DNA of 64,000 nt from an uncultured Bacteroidales bacterium. GTDB lineage: Bacteria > Bacteroidota > Bacteroidia > Bacteroidales > FEN-979. This document shows, in pieces, positions 1 through 8,158 of this stretch (positions are counted from its first letter, which is position 1; each line of letters begins with the position of its first letter). The notes below the pieces were generated by a model that was given only the letters and a program-made list of their open reading frames with translations, did no database searches and was not told where the DNA came from. The stretch spans positions 62,001-126,000 of the forward strand of contig CAILVF010000047.1 in NCBI GenBank assembly GCA_903837605.1, read 5' to 3'. A program made the translations under genes and the position numbers.

Positions 1-54
1 CACCTTCTTTTTTACCCTTATGAGCTGAATTATGAAATGGGGATGTTGAAATGA
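1..54 (+). CDS. Possible C-terminal end of an upstream gene (partial)
   Basis: Frame 1 is open from the first base to a TGA at 52-54, giving a 17-residue tail rich in aromatic residues (HLLFYPYELNYEMGMLK). It has the same strand as the following genes. It is too short to assign to any family, and an open frame of this length is expected by chance, so this is only a candidate for the end of a gene that starts before the window. Confidence 0.25.
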   Translation, partial: HLLFYPYELNYEMGMLK

Positions 55-126
55 GTTATATCTTTATGCCCATCTGCTTTTTTGAAATCTTCTATCTGAA
101 TCAGTATCTCACGAAAATTATCACCC

Positions 127-534
127 ATGAAAAAGATTAACCTGAATCCCTGGCTGTTGCTGATTGCAGTGGCTGCTGTGCTTGCCGCCGCCGTTGCATT
201 TAAATCTTCTGCTCCCCAGGCCCCGAAACTGGTGTATATGCAGTTTTCAACTGTCGAATCGATAATCCCTGCAGGAATAGGCCGCTCGAAAATGATCACG
301 GTGATGCCCGACGGGACCAAGACCGAAGAAGATCTGCTGAATTTTTACAGCATGGTAGGGATCAATTTCGGGAACATCTCCAGCAATAATATCGCCATTA
401 CAAGGAAGATCAACGACCTGGTAAGCCAGGGATGGGAATTTGACAAAGTACTGACGGGCACCCAGAGCCCAGCCGAAAACAACGGACAGGGGATTTTCAT
501 CAGCCGGTATTTCTTTAAACGCAGCCTGGAATAA
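127..534 (+). CDS. Membrane-anchored or secreted protein of unknown function
   Basis: A protein of 135 residues with a KK-containing N-terminus and one hydrophobic segment (about residues 9-25), so it is either exported or anchored by its N-terminus. The rest is a small soluble domain ending in a GWEFDKVL stretch, reminiscent of small DUF4177-like domains; this resemblance is only an impression. Its stop overlaps the start of the DUF5687 permease by one base (TAATG), so it is probably co-transcribed with the ABC exporter. A near-consensus -7 box (TATCTTTA) lies at 59-66. Function unknown. Confidence 0.75.
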   Translation: MKKINLNPWLLLIAVAAVLAAAVAFKSSAPQAPKLVYMQFSTVESIIPAGIGRSKMITVMPDGTKTEEDLLNFYSMVGINFGNISSNNIAITRKINDLVSQGWEFDKVLTGTQSPAENNGQGIFISRYFFKRSLE

Positions 535-2027
535 TGAAGGTATCTCCTCCGTTATTTCAGTTACTGGTCTCCCACCAGTGGAAGGAGACAGTACGGTCCT
601 CCTACTGGGAGAAAGGCTTGCTGATCAGGATTCTCCTGGCAATCATGTTTTTGTATGTTGCTATCAACCTGGTCATACTGGGGGTTTTTATGGGGCGCAT
701 CATTGGATCGGCCTTCCCCGATGATGACCCTGCCTGGGGGTTTTCTCTGGTTTTGTTTTATTATTTTATTGCGGATATTATTCTTCGTTTTTTCCTGCAA
801 CCGGTTCCGGCTCTTTCCATTTCGCCATACATGCACCTCCCGGTGAGGAGATCATCCCTGTTTAATTTCTTGCTCGTCAAATCGGCCCTGAGCCTGTTCA
901 ATTTCATCCCCCTTCTGATACTGCTCCCGTTTGTATTTAAAACGATGCTGCCCCATTCGGCATGGCTTTACACCGCATCCTGGCTTGCAGCTATAATCCT
1001 GTTTGTGTTTGCGAATAATTACCTGGCTTTCCTGCTAAAGAAGGCCTTCCTCCTTAAACCGTTTATTTCATTTATTCTCCTGGCTGCCGCCGGGTTGCTT
1101 ATCCTGGCTGATGTAAGGTCGGCATATTCCATTTCAGGGTTGTTTGCAACCTCCATGCTCGGTATCGCCGGCCATCCCTTCCTGCTCGCCATACCACTTC
1201 TGGCAGTCATCATCGCATATTCGGCCGCCTGGTATTTTCTCAATGTTAACCGCTATATTGAGGCGGATACGAAAAAGGAGAGGATGCTGTTCTCGGGAAA
1301 AGGAAGCGGGGTGTTCGATGCATTCGGGATCACAGGACGGCTGGCCCTGATGGAGATCAAACTGACCCTGCGGAACAACAGGCCCCGTACCTACCTGATT
1401 ATGGGTGTTTTTTTCCTGCTATACGGAATGATGATATACCCGCCTCATGCACATCCGCCGGGAATGGGGATGTTTATTTTCGTGGGATTATTGATAACAG
1501 GAATCTTAATGATACAGCACGGTCAGCTGATCATGGCCTGGGAAAGTTGCAGCTTCGACAAGATCTGCACTTGCGGACTGAAAATGCATGATTACTTCAG
1601 GGGGAAATACTGGTTCTTCTTCATGGTCAACAGCCTTTCCTTCCTGATCACCCTGCCTTATTGCTATTACGGGTATAAGATCGCTCTCATTAACCTTGCG
1701 GCATTTCTGTATAATTCGGGCATTAACAGTTTTATTATATTGTTTCTGGGGACTTACAATACCCGGAGGATCGACCTGGGCAAGGGGGCTTTCTTCAATT
1801 ATGAAGGCGCAAATTTCATACATTTTTTACTGGCCATCCCTCTCCTCGGCCTTCCGGTATTGATCTGGCTGCCTTTTTCGTTCATGGGAAACCCCGATAT
1901 GGGGATCATGGCCATGGGGCTGATGGGTATTGCCGGAATGATCTTTTCGGAATTTTTCATCCGCCAGATCGTAAGGCAGTTCAACACCCGGAAATATAAA
2001 ATTCTTAACGGTTTCAGAACAAGATAA
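534..2027 (+). CDS. ABC exporter permease, DUF5687 family
   Basis: A 497-residue integral membrane protein with many hydrophobic segments spread along its length and short charged loops, ending in a basic tail. The layout and length fit the DUF5687 family of Bacteroidota, whose genes sit next to an ABC ATPase. Here the ATPase gene follows after 3 bp (start 2031), so the two should form one transporter with the permease in the inner membrane. The substrate cannot be read from the sequence; relatives are generally described as exporters of unknown cargo. The start is fixed by the one-base TAATG overlap with the preceding gene. Confidence 0.85.
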   Translation: MKVSPPLFQLLVSHQWKETVRSSYWEKGLLIRILLAIMFLYVAINLVILGVFMGRIIGSAFPDDDPAWGFSLVLFYYFIADIILRFFLQPVPALSISPYMHLPVRRSSLFNFLLVKSALSLFNFIPLLILLPFVFKTMLPHSAWLYTASWLAAIILFVFANNYLAFLLKKAFLLKPFISFILLAAAGLLILADVRSAYSISGLFATSMLGIAGHPFLLAIPLLAVIIAYSAAWYFLNVNRYIEADTKKERMLFSGKGSGVFDAFGITGRLALMEIKLTLRNNRPRTYLIMGVFFLLYGMMIYPPHAHPPGMGMFIFVGLLITGILMIQHGQLIMAWESCSFDKICTCGLKMHDYFRGKYWFFFMVNSLSFLITLPYCYYGYKIALINLAAFLYNSGINSFIILFLGTYNTRRIDLGKGAFFNYEGANFIHFLLAIPLLGLPVLIWLPFSFMGNPDMGIMAMGLMGIAGMIFSEFFIRQIVRQFNTRKYKILNGFRTR

Positions 2028-2030
2028 ATC

Positions 2031-2732
2031 ATGATACGAATCACTGAACTGCAAAAGCTGTACAATAAAACCAAAGCCCTTGATATTCCTTTTCTGGAAA
2101 TAGGGGATGGGGAGATCTTCGGACTGGTTGGCAATAACGGGGCAGGCAAAACGACGATGTTCAGGCTGATCCTCGACCTGATCGCGGCAACTACCGGTGA
2201 GGTCTTCATCAGGAATATGCCGGTGAGCCGGCAGGAGGACTGGAAAAAGATCACCGGGTCATATCTCGACGAAGGCTTCCTCATCGATTACCTGAGCCCT
2301 TCTGAATACTTTTCGTTCATCGGAGGATTACATTCCTGGTCTGCGGATGACTTCTCCCGGTTTTATCAATCACTCGAGGGTTTTGGTGCCGATGACCTGT
2401 ATCACGGGAAAAAGCCCATCCGCAGTCTCTCACAGGGAAACAGGAACAAGACCGGGATCATCGCCGCCCTGATGGGAACCCCTGAGGTTGTCATCCTCGA
2501 TGAACCATTCGCCCACCTGGATCCTTCTTCGCAGATCATGCTCAAGCGCCTTCTGAAAAAGATCAATGCCGAACGAGGCACTACCATGCTCATCTCAAGC
2601 CATGACCTCACACATGTGACTGAGATATGTAACCGTATAGTGCTGCTCGGGGAAGGGCTTGTCCTGAAAGACCTTCATACTGCCGGCGGGACGCTAGTGG
2701 AACTGGAGAACTATTTCTCACGGGCGTTATGA
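2031..2732 (+). CDS. ABC transporter ATP-binding protein
   Basis: A 233-residue nucleotide-binding subunit. The Walker A motif GNNGAGKT is at residues 34-41, the signature appears as LSQGN followed by a Walker B VVILDEPF, and an H-loop is seen in SSHDLTH. It hydrolyses ATP on the cytoplasmic side to drive the DUF5687 permease encoded immediately upstream. The signature reads LSQGN rather than LSGGQ, a common variant in drug/ABC-2 type ATPases. It is the last gene of the three-gene unit; 75 bp separate it from the next gene. Confidence 0.93.
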   Translation: MIRITELQKLYNKTKALDIPFLEIGDGEIFGLVGNNGAGKTTMFRLILDLIAATTGEVFIRNMPVSRQEDWKKITGSYLDEGFLIDYLSPSEYFSFIGGLHSWSADDFSRFYQSLEGFGADDLYHGKKPIRSLSQGNRNKTGIIAALMGTPEVVILDEPFAHLDPSSQIMLKRLLKKINAERGTTMLISSHDLTHVTEICNRIVLLGEGLVLKDLHTAGGTLVELENYFSRAL

Positions 2733-2807
2733 CGCAATGGGCAGTGACAGAGCAAATGAATAAATTTGCTGTAAAGATCCCTGAATTGTTTGTTAATATT
2801 ACCTGAA

Positions 2808-3710
2808 ATGAATAAAGTAAAACTCACCAACGATTTCGGCTTGTCGCGTATCGTTCACGGACAAATGCGGATGAACGGCTGGAACCTGTCGCCAAGGGAA
2901 CTGTTAAGCTTCATGGAAGAGCTGGTTGCAATGGGCGTGACCACTTTTGATCATGCCGATATCTATGGAAATTACAGTTGCGAAGCTATACTGGGGGATG
3001 TCATCCGCCTTAAAAAGAGCCTGAGGAACGAAATAGAGATCATCACGAAATGCGGGATAAAACTGGTATCGGATAAGAATCCCGGCCTGAGGGTGAAACA
3101 TTACGATTACAGCTTTAAGCATATAGTGAACTCGGTCAACAACTCATTATCAAACTTTGGAACCGAATATGTAGATCTTCTCCTCCTTCACCGCCCGGCC
3201 CCGTTTTTTGATCCTGAAGAAGCGGCAAAAGCATTTTCGGTCCTAAAGCGGGATGGGAAAGTGTTGCATTTCGGGGTTTCAAATTTCAGCCCGGCAGAGT
3301 ACGAAACCCTGAATTCATTCACGGAAGAAAAACTTCTGACCAACCAGGTGGAGATCTCTCCATACTGCCTCGTACATTTTGAGAACGGGAACATGGACTT
3401 CTTCATGAAGGAAAAGATAATGCCTATGGCCTGGTCACCTCTCGCAGGCGGAAGGCTGATGGATCCCGGAGATGATAAGGCATACCGGGTATCGAAAGCC
3501 CTTAAGGAAGTCGCTGAAGAACTTGATATCGCCCAGGTTGATACTGTTATCTATGCCTGGCTTCTTAAACATCCTGCCACGATAATCCCTGTGGTTGGTT
3601 CCGGGAAAATGGAACGTATAAGGTATGCGGTCAATGCCCTGTCGGTCGAAATGAGCCTGGAGCAATGGTATAAGATCTACATTGCTGCAAAAGGAACAGA
3701 AATGCCTTAA
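2808..3710 (+). CDS. Aldo/keto reductase
   Basis: A protein of about 300 residues, the usual length for the family, that reduces carbonyl compounds with NAD(P)H. The AKR catalytic tetrad is visible: Asp and Tyr in FDHADIYGNY, Lys in IITKCGI and His in LLLLHRPAP. The C-terminal cofactor region contains IIPVVGSGKMERI. It resembles the YdhF-type oxidoreductases. The frame is open from a TTG at 2790, but the ATG at 2808 gives the standard N-terminus (MNKVKLTNDFGLSRIVHG), so I chose it. It stands alone; the substrate is unknown. Confidence 0.9.
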   Translation: MNKVKLTNDFGLSRIVHGQMRMNGWNLSPRELLSFMEELVAMGVTTFDHADIYGNYSCEAILGDVIRLKKSLRNEIEIITKCGIKLVSDKNPGLRVKHYDYSFKHIVNSVNNSLSNFGTEYVDLLLLHRPAPFFDPEEAAKAFSVLKRDGKVLHFGVSNFSPAEYETLNSFTEEKLLTNQVEISPYCLVHFENGNMDFFMKEKIMPMAWSPLAGGRLMDPGDDKAYRVSKALKEVAEELDIAQVDTVIYAWLLKHPATIIPVVGSGKMERIRYAVNALSVEMSLEQWYKIYIAAKGTEMP

Positions 3711-3772
3711 TGGTTCCTGGGTTCTGGGTGCTTGGTCCCAGTGCCCGGTGCCCATTACCCAGTACCTGCTCT
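3711..3772. repeat. Degenerate CTGG/CCAG short-period tract (A)
   Basis: This gap between two convergent genes is filled by a tract of overlapping words such as TTCCTGGG, TTCTGGG, CTTGGTCCC, CCCGGTGCCC and ACCCAGTACC. The words recur every 7-9 bases and are partly inverted copies of one another, so the tract can fold. The word ACCCAGTACC recurs in the tract at 7921-7980. It is unlike the coding sequence on either side. It could act as a bidirectional terminator, but there is no T tract. Confidence 0.6.
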
Positions 3773-3774
3773 TC

Positions 3775-4407
3775 TCAGTACGATGAATTGATGAAACTCT
3801 TAAACCCCTCTACTATGCCCGAACCCCAGTGGGCTGTGTATCCCATATGCTGACATGCCCCTGTGACCTTGACTGTCCAAAGAAGTTCCCGGGTGCCGAT
3901 ATCGAAAAAAGTGATCCAAGACGATGCGGATTCATAGTTTTTATTAAAATTTTCGGGGATGATCACAAGCCCGATCCCCGAGCTCCTGCTAAGCTTATAT
4001 GATTTTACAGCTTTGATCAGGGTGTCGACAGGGAATGAGTAATTGGTCCCGATAATAAAATTGGGGCTTACTTTCTGTGTATGGTTCTGAACTTCATCCT
4101 GCACATAATAAAACACTTTTTTTTGCAACTCGGGCTGCACTGTGGTATATGGCGGCAACTCTTTTTCAACAAAAGCGACCCAGGCGGAAGGATATACAGA
4201 TGAATATTTAATACTGCGTGAAATCTTTGCCCCATCGGTGACTCTCACGTGCGAAAGATCAATTCCATAATACCAGAGGCTATCGCACTTCTTCACTTTC
4301 TCCGACTGGTTCGTGTTCTTCTTTTCGGTGTTCTGTGCAAACAACAGACCTGGTGTAAGAACAGCGAAAACAAACAGGATCATAAAAATTGAAGTCACTT
4401 TTTTCAT
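3775..4407 (-). CDS. Secreted protein of unknown function
   Basis: A 210-residue protein with a clear Sec signal peptide (MKK, a hydrophobic core, cleavage probably after LLFAQ near residue 25). The mature part is about 185 residues and begins with a charged stretch (KKNTNQSEKVKKC). It has a single Cys in KKCDSLWYYGIDLSHVRV and a C-terminal segment with FDIGTRELLWTVKVTGACQHMGYTAHWG. I do not recognise the family. The region with TRELLW suggests a lipoprotein-like domain that describes or transports a status value, but that is a guess. It converges with the aldo/keto reductase gene. Confidence 0.8.
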   Translation of the reverse strand: MKKVTSIFMILFVFAVLTPGLLFAQNTEKKNTNQSEKVKKCDSLWYYGIDLSHVRVTDGAKISRSIKYSSVYPSAWVAFVEKELPPYTTVQPELQKKVFYYVQDEVQNHTQKVSPNFIIGTNYSFPVDTLIKAVKSYKLSRSSGIGLVIIPENFNKNYESASSWITFFDIGTRELLWTVKVTGACQHMGYTAHWGSGIVEGFKSFINSSY

Positions 4408-4474
4408 AGCTTGGAAATTTAATGGTTCATCAGGATTTTATTCATAAATGTAAATAAAATTGTGATTCCTCAAT

Positions 4475-4627
4475 TCAGCTTCTTGTTGTAATCAGCAGGG
4501 CAGCGATAACGCCCGGCAACCAACCGCAGCATGTAAGGATGAAAACAAGCAGGATCGAACCGCAGCCTTTATCGATAACTGCCAGTGGCGGGAATATGAT
4601 GCAAAGAATGACTCTCCAGAGTGACAT
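4475..4627 (-). CDS. YqaE/Pmp3 family small membrane protein
   Basis: A 50-residue protein read directly from the minus strand: ATG at 4627-4625, stop TGA at 4477-4475. It has two hydrophobic helices joined by a short polar turn. The first carries IIFPPLAVIDKGCG, and the second carries CCGWLPGVIAALLI, which match the hallmark PPLAV and W-x-PG-x-IHA-like pattern of the YqaE/Pmp3 (UPF0057) proteolipids. Members are inner-membrane stress-associated micro-proteins of unclear mechanism. The gene is monocistronic and on the same strand as the secreted protein downstream. It is too short for ordinary ORF cut-offs. Confidence 0.85.
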   Translation of the reverse strand: MSLWRVILCIIFPPLAVIDKGCGSILLVFILTCCGWLPGVIAALLITTRS

Positions 4628-4722
4628 GGTTGGGACTTTTTTGTTTTAGACGCAGGGAGGCGGGAAGAGTTACGGCAACCTGCCAGCTAAAAAAAACCTA
4701 TCCTCTTTACAACCTTTTTCAT

Positions 4723-4730
4723 TATATTTG
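4723..4730 (+). promoter_or_regulatory. Bacteroidota -7 promoter element upstream of the lipase gene
   Basis: TATATTTG matches the TAnnTTTG -7 consensus of the Bacteroidota housekeeping sigma factor. No clean TTTG -33 box is seen at the expected distance; a TTTAC lies about 17 bases upstream. If used, it gives a 5' leader of about 110 nt for the gene at 4849. Confidence 0.5.
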
Positions 4731-4798
4731 AGTCTTATGTATCACTGAACTGTTGCAGGTATTTTATAGTATTAACCCCGGGCATGTCCCGGGCCCGG

Positions 4799-4820
4799 TT
4801 CCTGCCGCATGCGGCAGGAA
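4799..4820. repeat. Perfect 22-bp palindrome in the lipase leader
   Basis: TTCCTGCCG-CATG-CGGCAGGAA reads identically on both strands over 22 bp. Just upstream, a CCCGGGCATGTCCCGGG stretch is also nearly palindromic. Both lie between the predicted promoter (4723-4730) and the strong ribosome binding site at 4838. They may form a leader hairpin, a protein operator or a REP-like element. Only one copy is seen in the window. Confidence 0.7.
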
Positions 4821-4837
4821 ATTTCAGGGTAAATAAA

Positions 4838-4844
4838 AAGGAGG
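4838..4844 (+). promoter_or_regulatory. Shine-Dalgarno sequence of the lipase gene
   Basis: AAGGAGG ends 4 bases before the ATG at 4849. Strong Shine-Dalgarno sites are uncommon in Bacteroidota, so this site argues for the ATG at 4849 over the ATG pair at 4888/4891. Confidence 0.5.
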
Positions 4845-4848
4845 CCAT

Positions 4849-6195
4849 ATGGATCAATTTACAGGGAAACAACCAGGAACCGGTCGTATGATGAAAGCGA
4901 TTCTGTTCATACTGCTTATGGGTGCAGGCATCCTGCTTACAAACTCCTGTTCCAAATCAAAAGGGGATGACACTCCTGTCGGTAACAACGGGCTGCAGAC
5001 AGTGGACCACACCACATACACTATGCAGGATATCAGCAACAAGCTGGCCCTTTTTCCCGATTATGACGAATTCGATTATCATGACTTCCTTACCGAGGTG
5101 AACAAACACGGGGTGACCGGAGCACCTTACCTCATCGCCAATGAGGTGGTGACCTATAGTTCAACCGACAACCAGGGGAAGAAGATCTCACTGAGCGGGC
5201 TTCTTGTATATCCCTATAAATATTCAGGGAAGATCAGCGCCCCCATATTATCATTCAACCATGCTACCCAGATCATGAAAAAACTTGCTCCTTCGGGTTG
5301 GAAGAATGCAAGCTGGGAGGAATATAAAAGCTACCCCGAGGCCCTGCTTGCAAATATAATGGCCTCTGTTTACGGCTGGATCATTATTATGCCCGATTAC
5401 CAGGGCATGGGTCAGGATGTAAGCGAGATGCATCCCTTCTGCGTGAGGGACAGGCTTGCCGTTGCTACTGCCGACATGGTACAGGGGGCTATCGCTTCAC
5501 TTGGGAGTACTGCCAGTCAGTACGTGACCTGGAACGGACAGGTGTTCCTGATGGGTTATTCCGAAGGGGGATTTGTTACGATGGCAGCCCAGCGTGAACT
5601 CGAGGCAAGGAATGTAACACTGAAAGGGGTGGTTTGCATGGAAGGGCCTTACGACCTCACCGGGGCCATGCTGCCGGTCATGCTGGCCGACAGTGCTTTC
5701 CCCCAGCCATACTTCCTTCCCATGACCATTGCAGGGTATAATGCGATCTATCCGAATTCCTACACATATAACGTGGTCCTGAAAGAACCTTACCTGACCA
5801 ACCTTCCTAAATACTCCACCGGGTTTTACAGCGACAGTGTGGTAAATTCCTATATGCCTGCCAGTAAGGTGCTGAAAGAGATCTTTACCGATGCTTTTAT
5901 AGATACCCTGAGAAACCAAAACAGCCTCGCGTTCAATATCTTTTCGGCGAATAACTCATATACAGGATGGACCCCGAAATCACTGATGTACCTCTGGCAT
6001 TGTGTAAACGACGACTGTGTGCCTTTTTCAAATTACCAGTCGGCGCGTAAACGCTTCGATGATATGGGGTTGTTGAATGTAGTGTATTATGAATTTCCCG
6101 CACTCACTCCCGATCCCGCAAAAGGGACTATCCACCAGAGGGTAGCCCCTATCGCATTCTTTGAAGGTTCACTTTGGATATTCTCGCACCAGTAA
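4849..6195 (+). CDS. Secretory lipase / alpha-beta hydrolase lipoprotein
   Basis: A 448-residue hydrolase. The signal region (MMKAILFILLMGAGILL, then TNSC) looks like a lipoprotein signal, so the enzyme is probably tethered to a membrane outside the cytoplasm. The nucleophile elbow is MGYSEGGFV (Ser near residue 236), with Asp in NDDCVPF and His in GTIHQR as likely partners. The spacing and the YPDYQGMG region fit the secretory lipase (LIP) family, which cleaves acyl esters. The start at 4849 is supported by AAGGAGG, but the ATGs at 4888/4891 would give a more usual lipoprotein N-terminus. The gene is monocistronic and converges with the M56 gene. Confidence 0.82.
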   Translation: MDQFTGKQPGTGRMMKAILFILLMGAGILLTNSCSKSKGDDTPVGNNGLQTVDHTTYTMQDISNKLALFPDYDEFDYHDFLTEVNKHGVTGAPYLIANEVVTYSSTDNQGKKISLSGLLVYPYKYSGKISAPILSFNHATQIMKKLAPSGWKNASWEEYKSYPEALLANIMASVYGWIIIMPDYQGMGQDVSEMHPFCVRDRLAVATADMVQGAIASLGSTASQYVTWNGQVFLMGYSEGGFVTMAAQRELEARNVTLKGVVCMEGPYDLTGAMLPVMLADSAFPQPYFLPMTIAGYNAIYPNSYTYNVVLKEPYLTNLPKYSTGFYSDSVVNSYMPASKVLKEIFTDAFIDTLRNQNSLAFNIFSANNSYTGWTPKSLMYLWHCVNDDCVPFSNYQSARKRFDDMGLLNVVYYEFPALTPDPAKGTIHQRVAPIAFFEGSLWIFSHQ

Positions 6196-6197
6196 GC

Positions 6198-7493
6198 CTA
6201 CTTCTTTGGCTGGTCTTTCTTGTCCTTTTCAAGTGCGAAGTTGATAGGAAGGAAGAAGGACACGTTCACATTCTTGCCATCCTGCTGCCCGGGTTTCCAG
6301 TTCGGCATCAGCTTTACCACGCGTATTGCCTCTTCATCGCAACCGCTGCCGATTCCCTGTTTTACCTTAACATTACCCACGGAACCGTCGCTCCAGACTA
6401 CAAAACTTAAAAGGACCTTGCCCTGGGTTTTGTTCTTGATTGCGGCTTCAGGGTACTTGAGGTTCTTCAGGATGAAGTCGCCCAAAGCCGCGAATCCTCC
6501 GGGGTATGCGGGTTCGACATCAGCTTTGTCATAGATTTTCCCTGATGGGGCCGGTGGAGGTGGAGGCGGTGCTGGCGGGGTTGGCGGCACAGTTTTGGTT
6601 TTATGGTCCTGGGGCCCGGAAACCTTTCCGTAAGAGGTTGCTGAAAACAGGAAGGCCAGGAGCAATACTGCGGGAACCGCAAGCAGTATTTTGCTGACGG
6701 ACAACTTCCCTGATTTTACTTTTGAGATCATAAGAATACGTTTTTTAATTAGTGAAACATTGAAATTATTGGTCAGCCCATTCACCTGTATGCCCATGGT
6801 TTCATCCAGGATCATTTGCTGGTATTCTGAACGGCTGATGCCGGCTTTGATAACACCTTCATCGGCCAGGAATTCGTGTATGGTTTTAAATTCCCTTCCT
6901 GTGAACCAGGCAAAAGGGTTGAACCATTGTATAATGATAAGGATCTCGGCAAGGATGAGATCCACTGTGTGGCGCTGCCTCACATGAACACACTCATGTG
7001 TAAGAATGGCATCCAGCTTTTCGGCAGGGACGTTCTTTTCGTTGATGAAGACCAGGTTGAAAAAAGAGAAGGGGGAGTAACCTCGGTCGACAAACACAAT
7101 ACGCATGCCATGCCTTCGTTCAGTGCCATTGCGCCTGACAATGAAGAACAGCTGCAGCATCTGAACAATGAACCTCAGCAGGAAAATGATCAGGCCGGTG
7201 AAATACACTATCGCGGCAATGTCAAACCATTGAAAATGGCTCCCTGCGGCTTGTTCTATTTTGCCGGGTGTGATCATCACCGGTTCCAGCATGTAAACAA
7301 AGGTGGCTGCCGCTCCCGAAGGATGCCAATGAATCGGGATAAGGGGAAGCAAAATCGAAAACCCTACCGTCCCCAGTAAGTACATCCTGTTCATCATGAA
7401 AAAAGTGTCGCGGCGAAGGAAGAGCCAGTAGACTGTATACAGAAGACTGATACAGAGCGCTGATTCAAGCAGGTATATCAGAATTGCATTCAT
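6198..7493 (-). CDS. M56 (BlaR1/MecR1-type) peptidase with C-terminal TonB domain
   Basis: A 431-residue inner-membrane protein. The N-terminal half has four hydrophobic helices; the zinc motif HECVH is at residues 166-170 within THECVHVRQRH, typical of M56 sensor peptidases. A further helix near 270-290 leads to a proline-rich periplasmic linker (PPAPPPPPPAP) and a C-terminal TonB domain of about 95 residues (YPGGFAALGDFILKNLKYP, then GKVLLSFVVWSDGSV). In the BlaR family the peptidase half inactivates the partner repressor on a signal. The TonB half suggests direct contact with an outer-membrane receptor. The gene follows the BlaI-type repressor gene with a one-base gap, forming a sensor-repressor pair. 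Confidence 0.9.
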   Translation of the reverse strand: MNAILIYLLESALCISLLYTVYWLFLRRDTFFMMNRMYLLGTVGFSILLPLIPIHWHPSGAAATFVYMLEPVMITPGKIEQAAGSHFQWFDIAAIVYFTGLIIFLLRFIVQMLQLFFIVRRNGTERRHGMRIVFVDRGYSPFSFFNLVFINEKNVPAEKLDAILTHECVHVRQRHTVDLILAEILIIIQWFNPFAWFTGREFKTIHEFLADEGVIKAGISRSEYQQMILDETMGIQVNGLTNNFNVSLIKKRILMISKVKSGKLSVSKILLAVPAVLLLAFLFSATSYGKVSGPQDHKTKTVPPTPPAPPPPPPAPSGKIYDKADVEPAYPGGFAALGDFILKNLKYPEAAIKNKTQGKVLLSFVVWSDGSVGNVKVKQGIGSGCDEEAIRVVKLMPNWKPGQQDGKNVNVSFFLPINFALEKDKKDQPKK

Positions 7494-7494
7494 C

Positions 7495-7905
7495 TTACTT
7501 TGATTTTTTTTGTTTCCTTATCTCCGATTCTATGGTCTGCCGGATATCCTCCAGCTCATCCAGGCTGATCCTGTTGTCCTTTGCAAAAAAGGACACCAGC
7601 GACTGGTAAGAATTCCCGAAATAATTCGAGATAAAATTGCTGAAATACATGCGTGTGTAATCTTTTTTACTTACCAGGGGGAAGTACTCGTGGGTGCGGC
7701 CGTAGGCTTTATGATCAACAAACCCTTTCTGCTCGAGTATCCTGATGATGGTTGAAACCGTGTTGTATGCTGGCTTCGGCTCATCAAACTTTTCAAGCAC
7801 CTGTGATGCCATGCCTTTGCCCAGGTCCCATAGGATCTGCATCACCTGCTCCTCAGCCTTAGTGAGTTCACGGATTGGTGCCTGGTGGTTTTCGTTTGTT
7901 TTCAT
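7495..7905 (-). CDS. BlaI/MecI/CopY family transcriptional repressor
   Basis: A 136-residue winged-helix repressor starting MKTNENHQ at 7905. The frame stays open to 8013, but the extra 36 residues are encoded by the repeat tract at 7921-7980 and should not be part of the protein. The DNA-binding domain contains LTKAEEQVMQILWDLGKG and YNTVSTIIRILEQKGFV; the C-terminal helix should dimerise. The family represses its own operon until the partner M56 peptidase cleaves it. The partner gene follows directly, so auto-regulation is likely. Confidence 0.93.
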   Translation of the reverse strand: MKTNENHQAPIRELTKAEEQVMQILWDLGKGMASQVLEKFDEPKPAYNTVSTIIRILEQKGFVDHKAYGRTHEYFPLVSKKDYTRMYFSNFISNYFGNSYQSLVSFFAKDNRISLDELEDIRQTIESEIRKQKKSK

Positions 7906-7920
7906 ATCTGTTATTTTTTT

Positions 7921-7980
7921 TGGACCTGGTTTCTGGTTTCCGGTCTCTGCTTTCCAGTACCCAGTACCCGGCATCCAGAC
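7921..7980. repeat. Degenerate CTGG/CCAG short-period tract (B)
   Basis: The tract contains ACCTGGTTTCTGGTTTCCGG on one side and CCAGTACCCAGTACCCGG on the other, so it has CTGG words followed by their reverse complements. It shares ACCCAGTACC with the tract at 3711-3772. It lies directly upstream of the blaI start. The same region is open in the blaI frame and falsely lengthens that gene. Confidence 0.6.
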
Positions 7981-8102
7981 AACAAAGATACAACTAAAAA
8001 TATAGTTTGTCAACTAAAAGTTTAATTATACAACGATTATTTTAGGTGTTTCACCGATTTTTTTTAAGATGTTGGCGGATGATTTATCCCGGATATTATA
8101 AT

Positions 8103-8110
8103 TATATTTG
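8103..8110 (+). promoter_or_regulatory. -7 promoter element of the TPP decarboxylase gene
   Basis: TATATTTG, an exact TAnnTTTG match, about 49 bp before the ATG at 8159. No strong -33 box is seen; a TTT lies 17-20 bp upstream. Confidence 0.55.
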
Positions 8111-8158
8111 TTCTGGTCAGAACTTCCCCATTACGTTTCATCAATAAAACAAGGTAGT

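Noticed and set aside
30..320. Minus-strand frame overlapping the first hypothetical gene
   Set aside because: Shadow of the plus-strand gene; no conserved features and no promoter.
1799..2284. Minus-strand frame of 161 residues across the ABC permease and ATPase genes
   Set aside because: It runs antisense over two clear transporter genes, with Ser/Pro/Ile-biased composition typical of a shadow.
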